Below are positions 36,847 through 46,986 of a stretch of DNA of 63,103 nucleotides, one piece after another. The position numbers and the translations under genes were made by a program. The stretch comes from Stieleria bergensis. GTDB lineage: Bacteria; Planctomycetota; Planctomycetia; Pirellulales; Pirellulaceae. Location: the NCBI GenBank assembly GCA_007745635.1, contig CP036272.1:4509626-4572728 (forward strand). Reading direction: 5' to 3'. Position 1 is the first letter of the stretch. Each line of letters starts with the position of its first letter. The notes beneath the pieces are model-generated. The model had not been told where the DNA came from and searched no databases. It saw only the letters and a program-made list of their open reading frames with translations.

Positions 36847-37212
36847 ACTGTTCCCACGAAACCCTCAGCCAAGTTCAAACAGCATGATTCGTACCGGTGA
36901 TTCCAATGTGATGGATCGTAGCGGTTATCCAGATCATGGCGACCGTTCATCGATGCGGCCAACGAGAGACCGTGATGAAGACTGCTCCGAATTCGCTCCT
37001 GGCACGAAGATTCAATTGAATCAGGGGTGACTTCTAGCTATCTTGCCAGCGACGCGCGGACCGCTGCCAACCTCTCTGCGGAGGTAAGTCGGTGGCGATC
37101 AAGCGTCGCTGTGTCTTGCGGACAATCTCTTGCAGGCAACGACTCAGCTGTCCCGTCCAAGGGTTCGTTCTGCATCGCCGGATTGAATCCACCGGATTGA
37201 GCCCCCGACCAT
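36847..37212. other. Divergent intergenic region
   Basis: Lies between the FeeM-like and FemAB genes, which point away from each other. No gene or confident promoter is visible. The true interval may start at 36631 if the shorter FeeM-like start is used. Confidence 0.4.
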
Positions 37213-38322
37213 TTGGTATTTCGTCGATTGAACGCGTTAGCAAAACCGAATACGAAGGTGCAGATTCAAGCGCATGAGTTCCGTCAACTCAGTGACTGGA
37301 TCGCCCCCCAACAAGGATTGGATCAACGCGATCCCTTCAACGCAGAGGCGACCGCACCCCGCCTGAATGCCCATGACGCGGCTTGGTTGCAATCGCTGGT
37401 CCAAGGACTCAAGCATCGTCTTGTCGTCCTGCACGCCGATCTGGATGGTCTCTGCCTGGGGATGCTGCCATTGATGCATGTCCGTGGCCCTCTCTTTGGC
37501 AGCTTCCTGACCAGCCTGCCTTATTTGAACACTGGCGGCGTTTGGTCGTCCGATCCGGCCATCGCCAAGCAATTGATTGATAGAGCCTGCGAGTTAGCCG
37601 ACGAGCTGGACGTCCGGCACCTGGAACTGCGTCACGAACAACCGATCGAACATGAACAGTTCAACTTTCAGCGCTGCGACAAAGTCCATCTGCGGCTCTC
37701 GCTACCAGAGACAGCCGAAGCACTGAACCAGTCTTTCAAAAGCAAGCTTCGCAGCCAAGTGAAAAAGTCGGGTCAATACGACGCCACCGTCAGCTTCGGT
37801 GGCTTGGAAAAGCTGGACGATTTTCACCACGTCTTTGCTCGCAACATGCGCGACCTGGGCACACCGGTGTACTCCAAAGACCTGTTCAGATCCATCATCA
37901 ACAGCTTTCAAGGTGACGCGGAATTCTGCATCGTCAAACATGAACAGGTTTGCTCTGCCGCTGGACTCTTGATTCATCGTCGTGGGCTGACCGAAATTCC
38001 TAGCGCCAGCAGCCTGCGTGAATTCAATCGCCAAGGTGCCAACATGTGGATGTATTGGCATGCACTGCAACGGGCGATCGAGCGAGGAAGCAAGGTCTTT
38101 GACTTTGGCCGCAGCAGCGAAGGAAGCGGAACCTACAAGTTTAAACTGCAATGGGGATCGGTCGCCGAGCCAGCAACCTGGCAGTACTATGTCCGCAAAG
38201 GCGATCCAGCTGAGATGCGTCCCGATAGCGATCGCAATCAACGCTTGGTCAAGATCTGGCAGCGTCTGCCTGTTTGGCTAACTAAATGGATCGGACCCTC
38301 GATTGTCCGAGGCATTCCCTGA
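37213..38322 (+). CDS. FemAB-family protein, XrtA/PEP-CTERM-associated
   Basis: A 369-residue GNAT-fold FemAB-like protein. GPLFGSFLTSLPYLNTGGV is the characteristic motif of the exosortase-associated subgroup. FKSKLRSQVKKSGQYDATVS and VFARNMRDLGTPVYSKDLF follow, and VFDFGRSSEGSGTYKFKLQW ends the second GNAT domain. FemAB enzymes transfer aminoacyl groups from tRNA in peptidoglycan synthesis; the function of this subgroup is unknown. It probably heads a plus-strand run with the small secreted protein and the ABC exporter. The start is a TTG; 37228 is an alternative. Confidence 0.82.
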   Translation: MVFRRLNALAKPNTKVQIQAHEFRQLSDWIAPQQGLDQRDPFNAEATAPRLNAHDAAWLQSLVQGLKHRLVVLHADLDGLCLGMLPLMHVRGPLFGSFLTSLPYLNTGGVWSSDPAIAKQLIDRACELADELDVRHLELRHEQPIEHEQFNFQRCDKVHLRLSLPETAEALNQSFKSKLRSQVKKSGQYDATVSFGGLEKLDDFHHVFARNMRDLGTPVYSKDLFRSIINSFQGDAEFCIVKHEQVCSAAGLLIHRRGLTEIPSASSLREFNRQGANMWMYWHALQRAIERGSKVFDFGRSSEGSGTYKFKLQWGSVAEPATWQYYVRKGDPAEMRPDSDRNQRLVKIWQRLPVWLTKWIGPSIVRGIP

Positions 38323-38472
38323 TCACTGAACGACGTCTTCCCAGCCAGCGCAATGCCGCGTCCCCGTTTACGAACCTCGTTGCATTCACAGATGCCCTAG
38401 TTAAGCGATCACTGCTGTGATCTTGGCAAGCAAGCATCGGGCAATCAGACCAACCACTCATCAAGTCCAGCT

Positions 38473-38991
38473 ATGAAACGTCTCTCAATCCTGACGGTCT
38501 TGGTCTCCCTCGCTTGCCTCCCCTGCTGGCGTGTGACGGCCAATGATCGTGTTTATGTTCAGCGGCCCACACAAGCGGATGCATCCGATCAGGCCAGGCA
38601 GCCCAAACTGAAAAAGGTGCCAGAGTCGTTACTGCTGACCGAACGCGGACGTGAATTGGCTTTCCAGTGGCGACGGCTTAACGCCAGCGTGCAAACAATG
38701 GGCCCCAAACACCCTAGTCGTGCTGCACTGACCGACCAACTGCTGAAAGTGGAACAGGAACTGCTGGCCATTGAGCCCGCTCTCGGCCAACGCGAGCCGA
38801 ACCCGTTTCGATCACGCCTACGTTCCCTGGTCGATCCGTCTGTTGAAGCACCGGAGAGCGCAGACCCTGCTGACGCCAGTGACTTGAAAGAGGGCGACGT
38901 GCAACAACTGCGTCGCCAAATGGCCGCCTTGATGAAGCGCGTGGAGCAACTCGAAGAACGCGTCGCAGAGCTTGAAGCTGCTCGGCGCTGA
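38473..38991 (+). CDS. Small secreted coiled-coil protein, function unknown
   Basis: A 172-residue protein with a signal peptide (MKRLSILTVLVSLACLPCW, probably cut near residue 23). Most of the rest is charged helix. The C-terminal 35 residues (LRRQMAALMKRVEQLEERV) form a clear heptad coiled coil with leucines at a and d positions. No enzyme motif is visible. Its place between FemAB and the ABC exporter genes suggests a cell-envelope role, perhaps as a structural or adaptor subunit. That is inference only. Confidence 0.7.
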   Translation: MKRLSILTVLVSLACLPCWRVTANDRVYVQRPTQADASDQARQPKLKKVPESLLLTERGRELAFQWRRLNASVQTMGPKHPSRAALTDQLLKVEQELLAIEPALGQREPNPFRSRLRSLVDPSVEAPESADPADASDLKEGDVQQLRRQMAALMKRVEQLEERVAELEAARR

Positions 38992-39188
38992 GCTGTTGGG
39001 TTTTCCGGCTGGGTTTTCCGGCTTTCGCCCGACATCAGCGTTCGCGCCCTGTTGCAAGACAAGTGGAACGCACCAATTCTTACCCGCCAAGCTAAATGAC
39101 GCAAATCGCCTAAAGCCACTGTCTTTCCATGGCCGAAAGAACCGTTAAGTCATGTTCTTTCAAAGTCATCCTGGGCAAACGAAGTGCG

Positions 39189-40316
39189 ATGCGTTGGAAT
39201 CTAGCTTATCGCACCTTGATGCACGACCGCGGCAAATTGTTCGCCGGACTGGTCGGCGTGATCTTTTCGGTCGTCTTGGTCAATCTTCAAGGCGGGCTGT
39301 TCTTTGGATTGATCCAAAAAGCGAGCATGCTGATTGATCGCAGCGAGGCCGACATTTGGATCGGTCATCGTGGGATGCACAACGTTGACTTTCCGCACTC
39401 GATCCCTGAACGCTGGGAACACGTTGTCGCCGGAGTGCCCGGAGTCAGTGAGGTGGAACCACTGCGGATTGCCTTTGGCGAATTCACGCTCCCCGACGGT
39501 GGCTTTGAAAACGTTGTGGTCGTCGGTGTGCCGCGGGATGCCAAACTGGCCAAGCCGTTTAAAATCGTCGAAGGCCCGCCAGACGCCTTGAACGTTCACG
39601 ACGCGATCGTGGTTGATGACTGTGACCACAAAAAGCTTGCCGACCCGCAATTGGGCGAGTTGCGTGAAATCAATCGACGACGCGTGCGTGTGACAGGAAA
39701 ATCACACGGTGTGCTTAGCTTTCTGGTCACGCCCTATGTCTTCACGGATTACGACCGTGTGGTTGAATTGTCCGACATGCGGCCCGATCACACCTCGTAC
39801 TTATTGGCCAAAGTCAACAGCGGCGTGGATGCCGGGGAGGTCTGTGACGCGATCGAAGAACGTCTTCCGCACCTGACGGCAATGACTAGCAAACAGTACT
39901 CCGATGTCAGCATCGGTTTCTGGATGACTCGCACCGGCATCGGGATCAGCTTTGGTGCGGCAACCTTGCTGGGACTATTGGTCGGCGTGGTCATGGTGGG
40001 TCATACCTTGTACGCCATGGTGTTAGATCACATCAGCGAATACGCAACACTGCGAGCGATCGGCATGAATGAGCATGAGTTGCTAACGATCTTGATCATT
40101 CAATCCGCGTTGGTCGCGTTAATGGGGATCGGCCTGGGAACGGCACTCACGATGCTGCTGCAGGGCATTTTCTCGACACCGCAAGCAGCGATTGAAATCC
40201 CCGGGTTCCTGTACTTGGGCTGTGGTGCGTTGATCTTTTGCATTTGCCTGATCGCATCAGGATTACCGTACCTGCGTGTCCGGCACATTGATCCCCACCA
40301 AGCGTTACAGGGATAA
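39189..40316 (+). CDS. ABC exporter permease, DevC/MacB-like
   Basis: A 375-residue permease. One N-terminal helix (FAGLVGVIFSVVLVNLQGGLF), a large extracytoplasmic domain of about 210 residues, and three C-terminal helices give the FtsX/MacB topology. HISEYATLRAIGMNEHELLTI is the conserved coupling-helix motif. ATG 39189 directly starts the conserved MRWNLAYRTL segment; the frame is open for 20 codons upstream without similarity. It forms an operon with the ATPase and membrane-fusion genes that follow. Confidence 0.87.
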   Translation: MRWNLAYRTLMHDRGKLFAGLVGVIFSVVLVNLQGGLFFGLIQKASMLIDRSEADIWIGHRGMHNVDFPHSIPERWEHVVAGVPGVSEVEPLRIAFGEFTLPDGGFENVVVVGVPRDAKLAKPFKIVEGPPDALNVHDAIVVDDCDHKKLADPQLGELREINRRRVRVTGKSHGVLSFLVTPYVFTDYDRVVELSDMRPDHTSYLLAKVNSGVDAGEVCDAIEERLPHLTAMTSKQYSDVSIGFWMTRTGIGISFGAATLLGLLVGVVMVGHTLYAMVLDHISEYATLRAIGMNEHELLTILIIQSALVALMGIGLGTALTMLLQGIFSTPQAAIEIPGFLYLGCGALIFCICLIASGLPYLRVRHIDPHQALQG

Positions 40317-40320
40317 TTCG

Positions 40321-41181
40321 ATGCCAATTTCATCCCAACCAAACGACGCGTTCAACAGCCCCATTACGCTGCCCCCCGTCACGCGTTCGCAAACACCAGC
40401 GCCGACACCAGCGCAGCAACCAACACCGCCCAGCGATCCTCAGCGATCGGCCCAGTCAGACGCGACCAAGCTGCATTGGCAGGACAACGCTCCTGCGGAA
40501 CCCGCACCCAGCGAATGCATCTTGGCGGCTCGGCAAATCGTCAAGTCTTACTCGATTGGCAACCAAGAGCGACGAATCTTGGACGAAGTCGATTTTAGCC
40601 TGCGTCCGGCGGAGTGTGTGTTCCTGATGGGGCCCTCGGGAAGCGGAAAAACGACCCTGCTGTCGATCCTCGGCATGTTGCTTTCTCCGAATTCAGGTCA
40701 ACTGTATTTTGGCGGCTTGAGAGTCGATCAAATCAGCCCCGAACAGCGCACCGAGATCCGCCGCAAATGCATCGGTTTTGTGTTTCAGCGATTGCAACTG
40801 ATCAATGCCTTAGATGCTTTGGACAATGTCGCGATCCCTGTCACGTTATCGGGGACACCGCTAAGCGAAGCTCGAACACAAGCGGCTGACCTGCTCTGCC
40901 GTGTCGGGCTTGAATCGCACTTGAATGCACTACCGGGATCGATGAGTCCCGGGCAATGCCAGCGTGTCGCAATGGCGCGTGCAGTGATCCACCGCCCCCC
41001 GCTCGTTCTCGCGGATGAACCCACCGCGGCACTGGACGGTCAATCAGGAGAAGCAGTGATGCAGTTGCTTCGTGAATTGACACAGGAACGTGGCTTGTCC
41101 ACCGTTGTTGTGACTCACGATCACCGAATGGAAAAGTTTGCCGACCGAATCTGCCGGCTCGACAATGGGAGATTCCAATGA
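40321..41181 (+). CDS. ABC exporter ATPase, DevA/MacB/LolD-like
   Basis: A 286-residue ATPase. GPSGSGKTTLLSILGMLL is Walker A, FVFQRLQLINALDALDNV contains the Q-loop, and MSPGQCQRVAMARAVIHRPP is the signature (SPGQ in place of SGGQ). LVLADEPTAALDG is Walker B and VVTHDHRM the H-loop. About 65 Pro/Ala-rich residues precede the domain. The start has an AGGGA ribosome-binding site and follows the permease stop by 4 bp. Confidence 0.9.
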   Translation: MPISSQPNDAFNSPITLPPVTRSQTPAPTPAQQPTPPSDPQRSAQSDATKLHWQDNAPAEPAPSECILAARQIVKSYSIGNQERRILDEVDFSLRPAECVFLMGPSGSGKTTLLSILGMLLSPNSGQLYFGGLRVDQISPEQRTEIRRKCIGFVFQRLQLINALDALDNVAIPVTLSGTPLSEARTQAADLLCRVGLESHLNALPGSMSPGQCQRVAMARAVIHRPPLVLADEPTAALDGQSGEAVMQLLRELTQERGLSTVVVTHDHRMEKFADRICRLDNGRFQ

Positions 41182-42329
41182 AACAGTTCACTCACGCCGT
41201 AGTCCTGGCATTGCTTAGCACCAGTCTCTTGATCACCTTTGATCAGTACTTTCAGCGGCACAGCTTGCAACAGACGAACCTGAACATGATTCTGGGCTTT
41301 CTGAAATCCGCCGCGACCGCGGACATTGCACCGACAACCGAGGGCAGCATCCAAACCGCCGAACCACCCGCGTCCCCGTTTGAGGCATCCAAACGCAACT
41401 CTGGGCAATCCGTCAAATCGCGGGTTCACGCCGCCGGACACGTGCAAGGGGTGACGGAAACCATCGCCTTGTACCCAATGTTCCCCGGCGCGGTCAGCGA
41501 GGTCTTTGTCAAACGCGGCCAAGAGGTCAGCCAAGGAACACCGTTGCTGGAAATCGAAGCCGCTCGATACCAAGCCGCGGTTGAACTGGCGGAGGCGGAA
41601 TTCCAGGTCGCACTTGCCGCAGAGCAAGAACTGATTCATGGCGCACGGGACAGTGAGATCGAAGCCGCGCGACAACAAATGATGGCTGCCCAGGCCACTC
41701 AGCAGAACAGCCAAGTCCGCTGGAAACGCGCTGAATTGCTTTGGAAACAGCGTGCCATCAGCGAACAAGATTACGACGACGTCCGCGAGCAAATGCTTGC
41801 CGCCCAAGCCAACTTGATCGCCGCCCAAGAGAAACTGGAAACCATCAGCGCGCCACCGCGTGATTTTGAACTTCACATGGCGACGGCAAAAGTCAAAGCG
41901 GCCAAGGCAAAGCTGGACACCGCCAAGATTGACCTCGATGACTGCACGATCACAGCCCCCAGCGATGGGACGGTGCTTGGGATCGACGTTCATCCCGGCG
42001 ACTGGATCAGCCCCAACCAGGCTTTGGCCCCGATCTACTATTGCGATCTCACGGATGCACTGGTCCTTGCAGAAGTTGCCGAACACGATGCGTTGAAAGT
42101 CGAACCCGGTCAATCTGTCACGGTGACCTGTGATGCGGATTCCCTCTGGGACTGCCCAGGCAAGGTCATTGAAGTCGCTCCACGCATGAAGCCCAAACGC
42201 ATTGTTGGCGGCTGGGCGGGTGAGCGATACGAATCATTCACCCGACGCGTCTGGATCAAACTGCAAACGCGTCGCAAACTGCCCATTGGTCTGCCGGTTG
42301 AAGTGATGATCGACGTCGTCGGCAACTGA
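41178..42329 (+). CDS. Membrane-fusion protein of the ABC exporter, DevB/HlyD-like
   Basis: A 383-residue periplasmic adaptor. An N-terminal membrane anchor is followed by a split lipoyl domain (FPGAVSEVFVKRGQEVSQGT and, later, PSDGTVLGIDVHPGDWIS) around a long alpha-hairpin of Ala/Glu/Gln heptads. It should bridge the permease to an outer-membrane partner, which is not encoded nearby. ATGA overlap with the ATPase gene indicates translational coupling. DevBCA exporters carry glycolipids in cyanobacteria; the cargo here is unknown. Confidence 0.88.
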   Translation: MKQFTHAVVLALLSTSLLITFDQYFQRHSLQQTNLNMILGFLKSAATADIAPTTEGSIQTAEPPASPFEASKRNSGQSVKSRVHAAGHVQGVTETIALYPMFPGAVSEVFVKRGQEVSQGTPLLEIEAARYQAAVELAEAEFQVALAAEQELIHGARDSEIEAARQQMMAAQATQQNSQVRWKRAELLWKQRAISEQDYDDVREQMLAAQANLIAAQEKLETISAPPRDFELHMATAKVKAAKAKLDTAKIDLDDCTITAPSDGTVLGIDVHPGDWISPNQALAPIYYCDLTDALVLAEVAEHDALKVEPGQSVTVTCDADSLWDCPGKVIEVAPRMKPKRIVGGWAGERYESFTRRVWIKLQTRRKLPIGLPVEVMIDVVGN

Positions 42330-42344
42330 TCGGCGTCCGTTGGC

Positions 42345-45300
42345 TCAGTTGGACTCCGTGGTCACCACCGGCAGATCTTGCTCGCGAAAGCCATAGAAGA
42401 TCGCGCCGTCCTGGCGATAATTGGCGGGTGTCAAGTCATAGTAGATTTGGCGATTCGGCCGCTGTGAATCCGACCAACGCACCGTCCAACGCACCTGCCG
42501 TTCCTGAATCCAAGTGTTCTCAGGTTCATCGAACGCGCCCAGAGTCACCAACACCTGGTTGCCCGGCATATCGGAAACGACCAACAGCGGCGAACTGATG
42601 TCAGAGGCTCCCAAGTAAGTATTGTCTTCCCCACGAAGATTCAGATACATCTCTTCTTCACCCAATTCATCAATCCCGATGAACTGGAACAATGGCTGTC
42701 CATCATCGACCACAAACACGCAGCGCAGGCATTGTCGTTCCACTAACACGGGATACATCTGCCCCGGCTGAGTTCGCAAGCGGAAGAAACCCAGCGGAAT
42801 TTCAGCGGTCACGTCACTGAGCGAAAGCTGAATCCGTTGATCACCGCCTGGAATCGCAGTCACCGCACCACCGCTATCGATCATCCGCCCGCTGATGGCC
42901 AACAAGCCGTTGTTCCAAACCAACTGCAGAGCAGCGGCCTGATCCATCGAGATAAACGAGCCTTCTCCGCGGACAATTCCGTTGTTGATCTGTAGCGCAA
43001 CCAGCGGAAGCCCCTGGCCGTCTTGCGCTGGGTCAGCAAGCGACTCTCGCGCCGCGGTCGCGGTCGCGGTTTCAACTTCGATGAAACGAACATTGTCATG
43101 AATGGGTTGGTTGATCAATGTCAGCGTGCAATTTTCGAACTGGGTCAAACGATTTTCGTTGAACACAAACATTGCACCGCCTTCGACTTGTTCTGCACCC
43201 AACTCCCAGCGGAAATCAAGATTTACGAACTTGGTGGGGTGCGATCCCACATCGACCATCTGCGAGCGTTCTTCATCGACGCCTTGAACCGCGTCCAGCT
43301 GGATCACCGTCCTGCCAACGGTCGAAACGATTTCCAGATTGTCACGCGGAATTTCAACGGGGCCAGTGACGACTTCTTCCACCGCAAGTTCGATTTTGTT
43401 CACCCCCAGTTGTTCAGCCAGTTGCAGCGCCGTGTCGAGAGCCGAGGCAACCACGGCGCCATCTTGATCTCGATCAATGTCATTGACTTTTAGTGCTGCG
43501 GCAAATCGAGGCGACGAAACCACACGCACAACTTGCGGCGCCGGTAGTCCGCCTTGCGAATCAGCGCCAGGACCAGTATCGGGTAAGGAAACACCATTGG
43601 CACGGGGATCGGGACCGGCCTGATCTGCCATGCCAGCATTGCCAGTCTGCAACGGCGTTGGCGGAAACGCACTCGTCGCCTCCGTTTGCAAATCGATTCC
43701 TGGCAGCGACAGAACGTCTCCGGCGAGCAAACGTTCCGAGTTGGGCGGTTCGAGGTTCAGTCGCGGAGGTTTGGCGGCGTCGGCAGATCGAGAGCTGGAA
43801 TCCTGGTTCGTTCCAGAGTCCATCCTGCCGGTGGCTTGATCGCCAGCAGACGCATCACGCCCCTGCGGCGATCCCCCCGTCCCGTTTTCCGTTCCATTGG
43901 TCGGATCGCCATTCACCGGGACGGGACGCCCATCGCCAACGGCTGCGTTTGGCTGTCCGCTTGTGCCACCGCCAGGCTGCACGGCAGCAGTTCCCACGCC
44001 AGGTGCTGGATCCGCTGGATTGCCAGCACTGCGAATCCGATCCGCCAATGCGTCGGGCACCTCGATGCCGAAACGCTCTTCATGAATGATCGACTGCAAT
44101 CGCAGAAATCCACCGACGATCAAGATCAGCAGCACCGCGATCATCCACGGCAAATGCGTTTGCAAACGCTGTAGACCTTCGATCGCCTGACTGGGCGCCG
44201 CAACGGTGATCGCCTGAGCGCGGCGCAATTGAAACCGATAAGCCAGCTCGTTCAGGTCACTGAGCAAATCGCCCGCGTTTTGATAACGGAATTTAGGTTC
44301 CTTGGCCATCATGCGATGCATGATTTCCACCGCTTCATCGGGCAGATCTGGACGCAACTCTCGAGGATCCGGTGGCGGGGCATTGCCGTGGCTGATCAGT
44401 TTTTGCAACATCGTGCCACCGTTATACGGGGCTTCACCGGTCAGCAAAAAATAGAACGTGCAACCCAGTGAATAGAGATCACTGCGCAAGTCGGCTTCGC
44501 GCGGATCCATGGCCTGTTCAGGCGAGATGTAATCGAAGGTGCCTAAGGTGATTCCGCTAGCGGTCTTGTCTTCACTGAATTCCAGGTTGGCACTGCGAGC
44601 GAGCCCCATATCCACCAGCTTGGCAGCGCCATCGGAAGTCACCAAAATGTTCGATGGCTTGATGTCGCGGTGAACAATTCCCCGCTGGGAGGCGTGTGCC
44701 AGAGCTTCGGCTACCTGCGAGGTATAAACGACCGCATCATCCAACGAAAGCACGCCCTGAGTGAGCACTAGATCGCGGAGGTTAATGCCTTCGATATGTT
44801 CAAAGACAATGTAGTGCCAGCTGTCGTAGTTGCCGGCATCAAAGACGCGCGCGATTCGCGGATGATCCAGCTTGGCCGCGTTTTGCGCTTCATTGCGAAA
44901 ACGCCGTTGCAGTTCTGGATCATTGCCAACAAAGGGAATCACCTTTATGGCAACAATCCGATCAAGCTGTTCATCATGAGCGCGAAACACAGCCCCCATG
45001 CCACCACCGCCAATCAAAGCTTGCAAGTGGTATTGATTGAGTTGTCTGCCAACCAAACCCTTGGTGACTTGAACCGGCGAACCACCGTGTGCAAGACGTC
45101 GATCGGCTTTTGGGCTCGACGAATTTCCAGATGACACTCGGCGAATCACCGTTGGTGCTTCATCCAATCCAACGGGATCTCCCGGCGACGCTGTACCGGT
45201 GATCGCTTCATCGCCGGGGGCATGCACGGTGACCGTGCTGGGTGCATTCGGATCGATCCGAACGTCGGAATCAGGGCTGTCAACGTCCTGCGGTGCTGGC

Positions 45301-45440
45301 TGGTCCGAGGCTGGTACGGCTTGATTCCAAGACATCGAATCCGAGCTGGGCTGTGTTGGCTGGCGCAACGCTGGCTCACTCGGCGACACGCGTTGCCGCC
45401 GGACGGTTGAGTCCTGAGAGTTCGCTTCGGGATGAGTCAT
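42345..45440 (-). CDS. Membrane Ser/Thr protein kinase with large extracytoplasmic domain
   Basis: A 1031-residue PknB-type kinase. The catalytic domain has the glycine loop IGGGGMGAVFRA (about 143-153), Lys166 in VAIKVI, HRDIKPSN with Asp259 and DMGLA with Asp277 (DFG replaced by DMG). One membrane helix lies at about 430-448, followed by a Pro/Gly/Asp-rich linker and about 400 residues of beta-rich sequence with repeated N-x-G and L-x-N turns, possibly a beta-helix sensor. The N-terminal 130 residues are disordered and rich in Ser/Pro. Such kinases are strongly expanded in planctomycetes. It starts at ATG 45440. Confidence 0.92.
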   Translation of the reverse strand: MTHPEANSQDSTVRRQRVSPSEPALRQPTQPSSDSMSWNQAVPASDQPAPQDVDSPDSDVRIDPNAPSTVTVHAPGDEAITGTASPGDPVGLDEAPTVIRRVSSGNSSSPKADRRLAHGGSPVQVTKGLVGRQLNQYHLQALIGGGGMGAVFRAHDEQLDRIVAIKVIPFVGNDPELQRRFRNEAQNAAKLDHPRIARVFDAGNYDSWHYIVFEHIEGINLRDLVLTQGVLSLDDAVVYTSQVAEALAHASQRGIVHRDIKPSNILVTSDGAAKLVDMGLARSANLEFSEDKTASGITLGTFDYISPEQAMDPREADLRSDLYSLGCTFYFLLTGEAPYNGGTMLQKLISHGNAPPPDPRELRPDLPDEAVEIMHRMMAKEPKFRYQNAGDLLSDLNELAYRFQLRRAQAITVAAPSQAIEGLQRLQTHLPWMIAVLLILIVGGFLRLQSIIHEERFGIEVPDALADRIRSAGNPADPAPGVGTAAVQPGGGTSGQPNAAVGDGRPVPVNGDPTNGTENGTGGSPQGRDASAGDQATGRMDSGTNQDSSSRSADAAKPPRLNLEPPNSERLLAGDVLSLPGIDLQTEATSAFPPTPLQTGNAGMADQAGPDPRANGVSLPDTGPGADSQGGLPAPQVVRVVSSPRFAAALKVNDIDRDQDGAVVASALDTALQLAEQLGVNKIELAVEEVVTGPVEIPRDNLEIVSTVGRTVIQLDAVQGVDEERSQMVDVGSHPTKFVNLDFRWELGAEQVEGGAMFVFNENRLTQFENCTLTLINQPIHDNVRFIEVETATATAARESLADPAQDGQGLPLVALQINNGIVRGEGSFISMDQAAALQLVWNNGLLAISGRMIDSGGAVTAIPGGDQRIQLSLSDVTAEIPLGFFRLRTQPGQMYPVLVERQCLRCVFVVDDGQPLFQFIGIDELGEEEMYLNLRGEDNTYLGASDISSPLLVVSDMPGNQVLVTLGAFDEPENTWIQERQVRWTVRWSDSQRPNRQIYYDLTPANYRQDGAIFYGFREQDLPVVTTESN

Positions 45441-45896
45441 GAATCAGCATTTGCTTCCTAGCAAGCCGCCGTCACAACAGGCCGCCCACCGGGTCTTCTT
45501 TGGCAAACCCGATCCATCTGGCAACGCGATGCTGACGGTCCAACGGCCGCAACTCGGCGCGATCGGTCCGGTCGGTGACCCGCGAACAAAGCCATCTGAA
45601 GGAAAGACAAAGAGCATTGAGAAAAGATCAGGCTGTCAATCACCTGCTGGCATGACGTTCCGCCGCCAAAGCGAAACGCGTCCAGTTAGCAAAATAGTAA
45701 CGGTCAGCCAAAGCGGGGTCAATGAAATGCCGTGCGAACGCCAACGAGCGGCCCGGAACCTAACCGAAAATACCGGTTAAAGCGTTTGCTGCCCGCCACA
45801 GCCCCACCACCGGACTCTGAAGCCCCGCCTCACGTCGTGACCCGAGTTGCCGCTGGCAACAGGGCGAAATGCCCCTGCCTCAGCGATAACAGACTC
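45441..45896. other. Gene-free interval
   Basis: No gene, repeat or structured element was recognised between the kinase start and the 3' end of the dehydrogenase gene. Confidence 0.5.
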
Positions 45897-46868
45897 TCAC
45901 AATGCATTCACTGGATTCGGTGGCTGCTGCCCACGGCACACGGCCAAACAATTCTCAACGGCCAGTTCGCCCATTTTGGTCCGCGTCTGCATCGTCGCGC
46001 TCCCTAAATGCGGCGCCAACACCGTCTGCTTTAACGCGGGCAATCCTGGATGAATCGCAGGCTCCTGTTCATAAACGTCCAACCCGGCGCCGCCGATCCA
46101 ACCGGCCTGCAATGCTTCGACCAATGCAGCTTCATCAACCACCGCCCCCCGGGCCGTGTTGATCAAGATCGCTGACGGCTTCATGCTTTGTAAACGTTCG
46201 CGGTTGATCAAGTGCTTGGTTTCATCACACAACGCCACGTGCACCGAGACAAAGTCACACTGCGGCAAGAGCTGATCAAGCGGGACATAGGTCACATTCA
46301 GCGACCGCTCGTCAGATTCGGACAGTCGAGTTCGATTCCAGTACAAACAGCGCATGTCGAAGGCTGCAGCGCGGCGCATGGTGGCTTGAGCAATGCGACC
46401 GAAGCCAACAAACCCAATCGTGGCGCCGGTCACTTCGGTTCCCAACAACTGCATCGGCCCCCAGCCCTGCCAATCACCTTGACGGACCAATTCGTCGCCT
46501 TCAACTACGCGACGAGCGGTGGCCAACAATAGCGACATCGCCATGTCAGCAGTGCAGGCGGTCAACACGTCAGGCGTATTGGTGACAACAACCCCGTGTT
46601 TCGATGCCAGGGCGACGTCAATGTTGTTGTAACCGACGGCGTAATTTGAAACCACTTTCAAGCCACTGCCGGCACGAAACACTTCCTCGTCGATTCGATC
46701 ACTTAGCAAGCAGATCAAACCATCCACTTTCGTCACCGCATCAAGCAATTCTTCGCGAGTCGCTCCAGCATCGAGATCCGCCGGCAGCAGCAGTTCGGAT
46801 TCGACGTCTAAGCGTTTCATCACGGCATTGGGAAGTCGTCGCGTCAGGAATACTTTTGGCAAACTCAT
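45897..46868 (-). CDS. D-2-hydroxyacid dehydrogenase (glyoxylate/hydroxypyruvate reductase-like)
   Basis: A 323-residue NAD(P)-dependent dehydrogenase. IGFVGFGRIAQATMRRA is the Rossmann GxGxxx(17)D-type motif, NTARGAVVDEAALVEAL carries the family Arg and the downstream Glu lies in GLDVYEQEP. LAPHLGSAT contains the catalytic histidine. It probably reduces glyoxylate or hydroxypyruvate, or oxidises a D-2-hydroxyacid. The ATG at 46868 begins the conserved N-terminus KVFLTRRLP; the frame is open 11 codons further. It follows the flavoprotein gene on the same strand after about 120 bp. Confidence 0.88.
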   Translation of the reverse strand: MSLPKVFLTRRLPNAVMKRLDVESELLLPADLDAGATREELLDAVTKVDGLICLLSDRIDEEVFRAGSGLKVVSNYAVGYNNIDVALASKHGVVVTNTPDVLTACTADMAMSLLLATARRVVEGDELVRQGDWQGWGPMQLLGTEVTGATIGFVGFGRIAQATMRRAAAFDMRCLYWNRTRLSESDERSLNVTYVPLDQLLPQCDFVSVHVALCDETKHLINRERLQSMKPSAILINTARGAVVDEAALVEALQAGWIGGAGLDVYEQEPAIHPGLPALKQTVLAPHLGSATMQTRTKMGELAVENCLAVCRGQQPPNPVNAL

Positions 46869-46986
46869 TGCACCACTGTTGGGAAAACGAACAAAAATCA
46901 AGCGTCAATCAAGCGCACTCATCATGGGAATCCAGCATTCAAACTCACTGGTCTCAATGGGTTTGCTGGCTCAATGGGTTGCTGGC

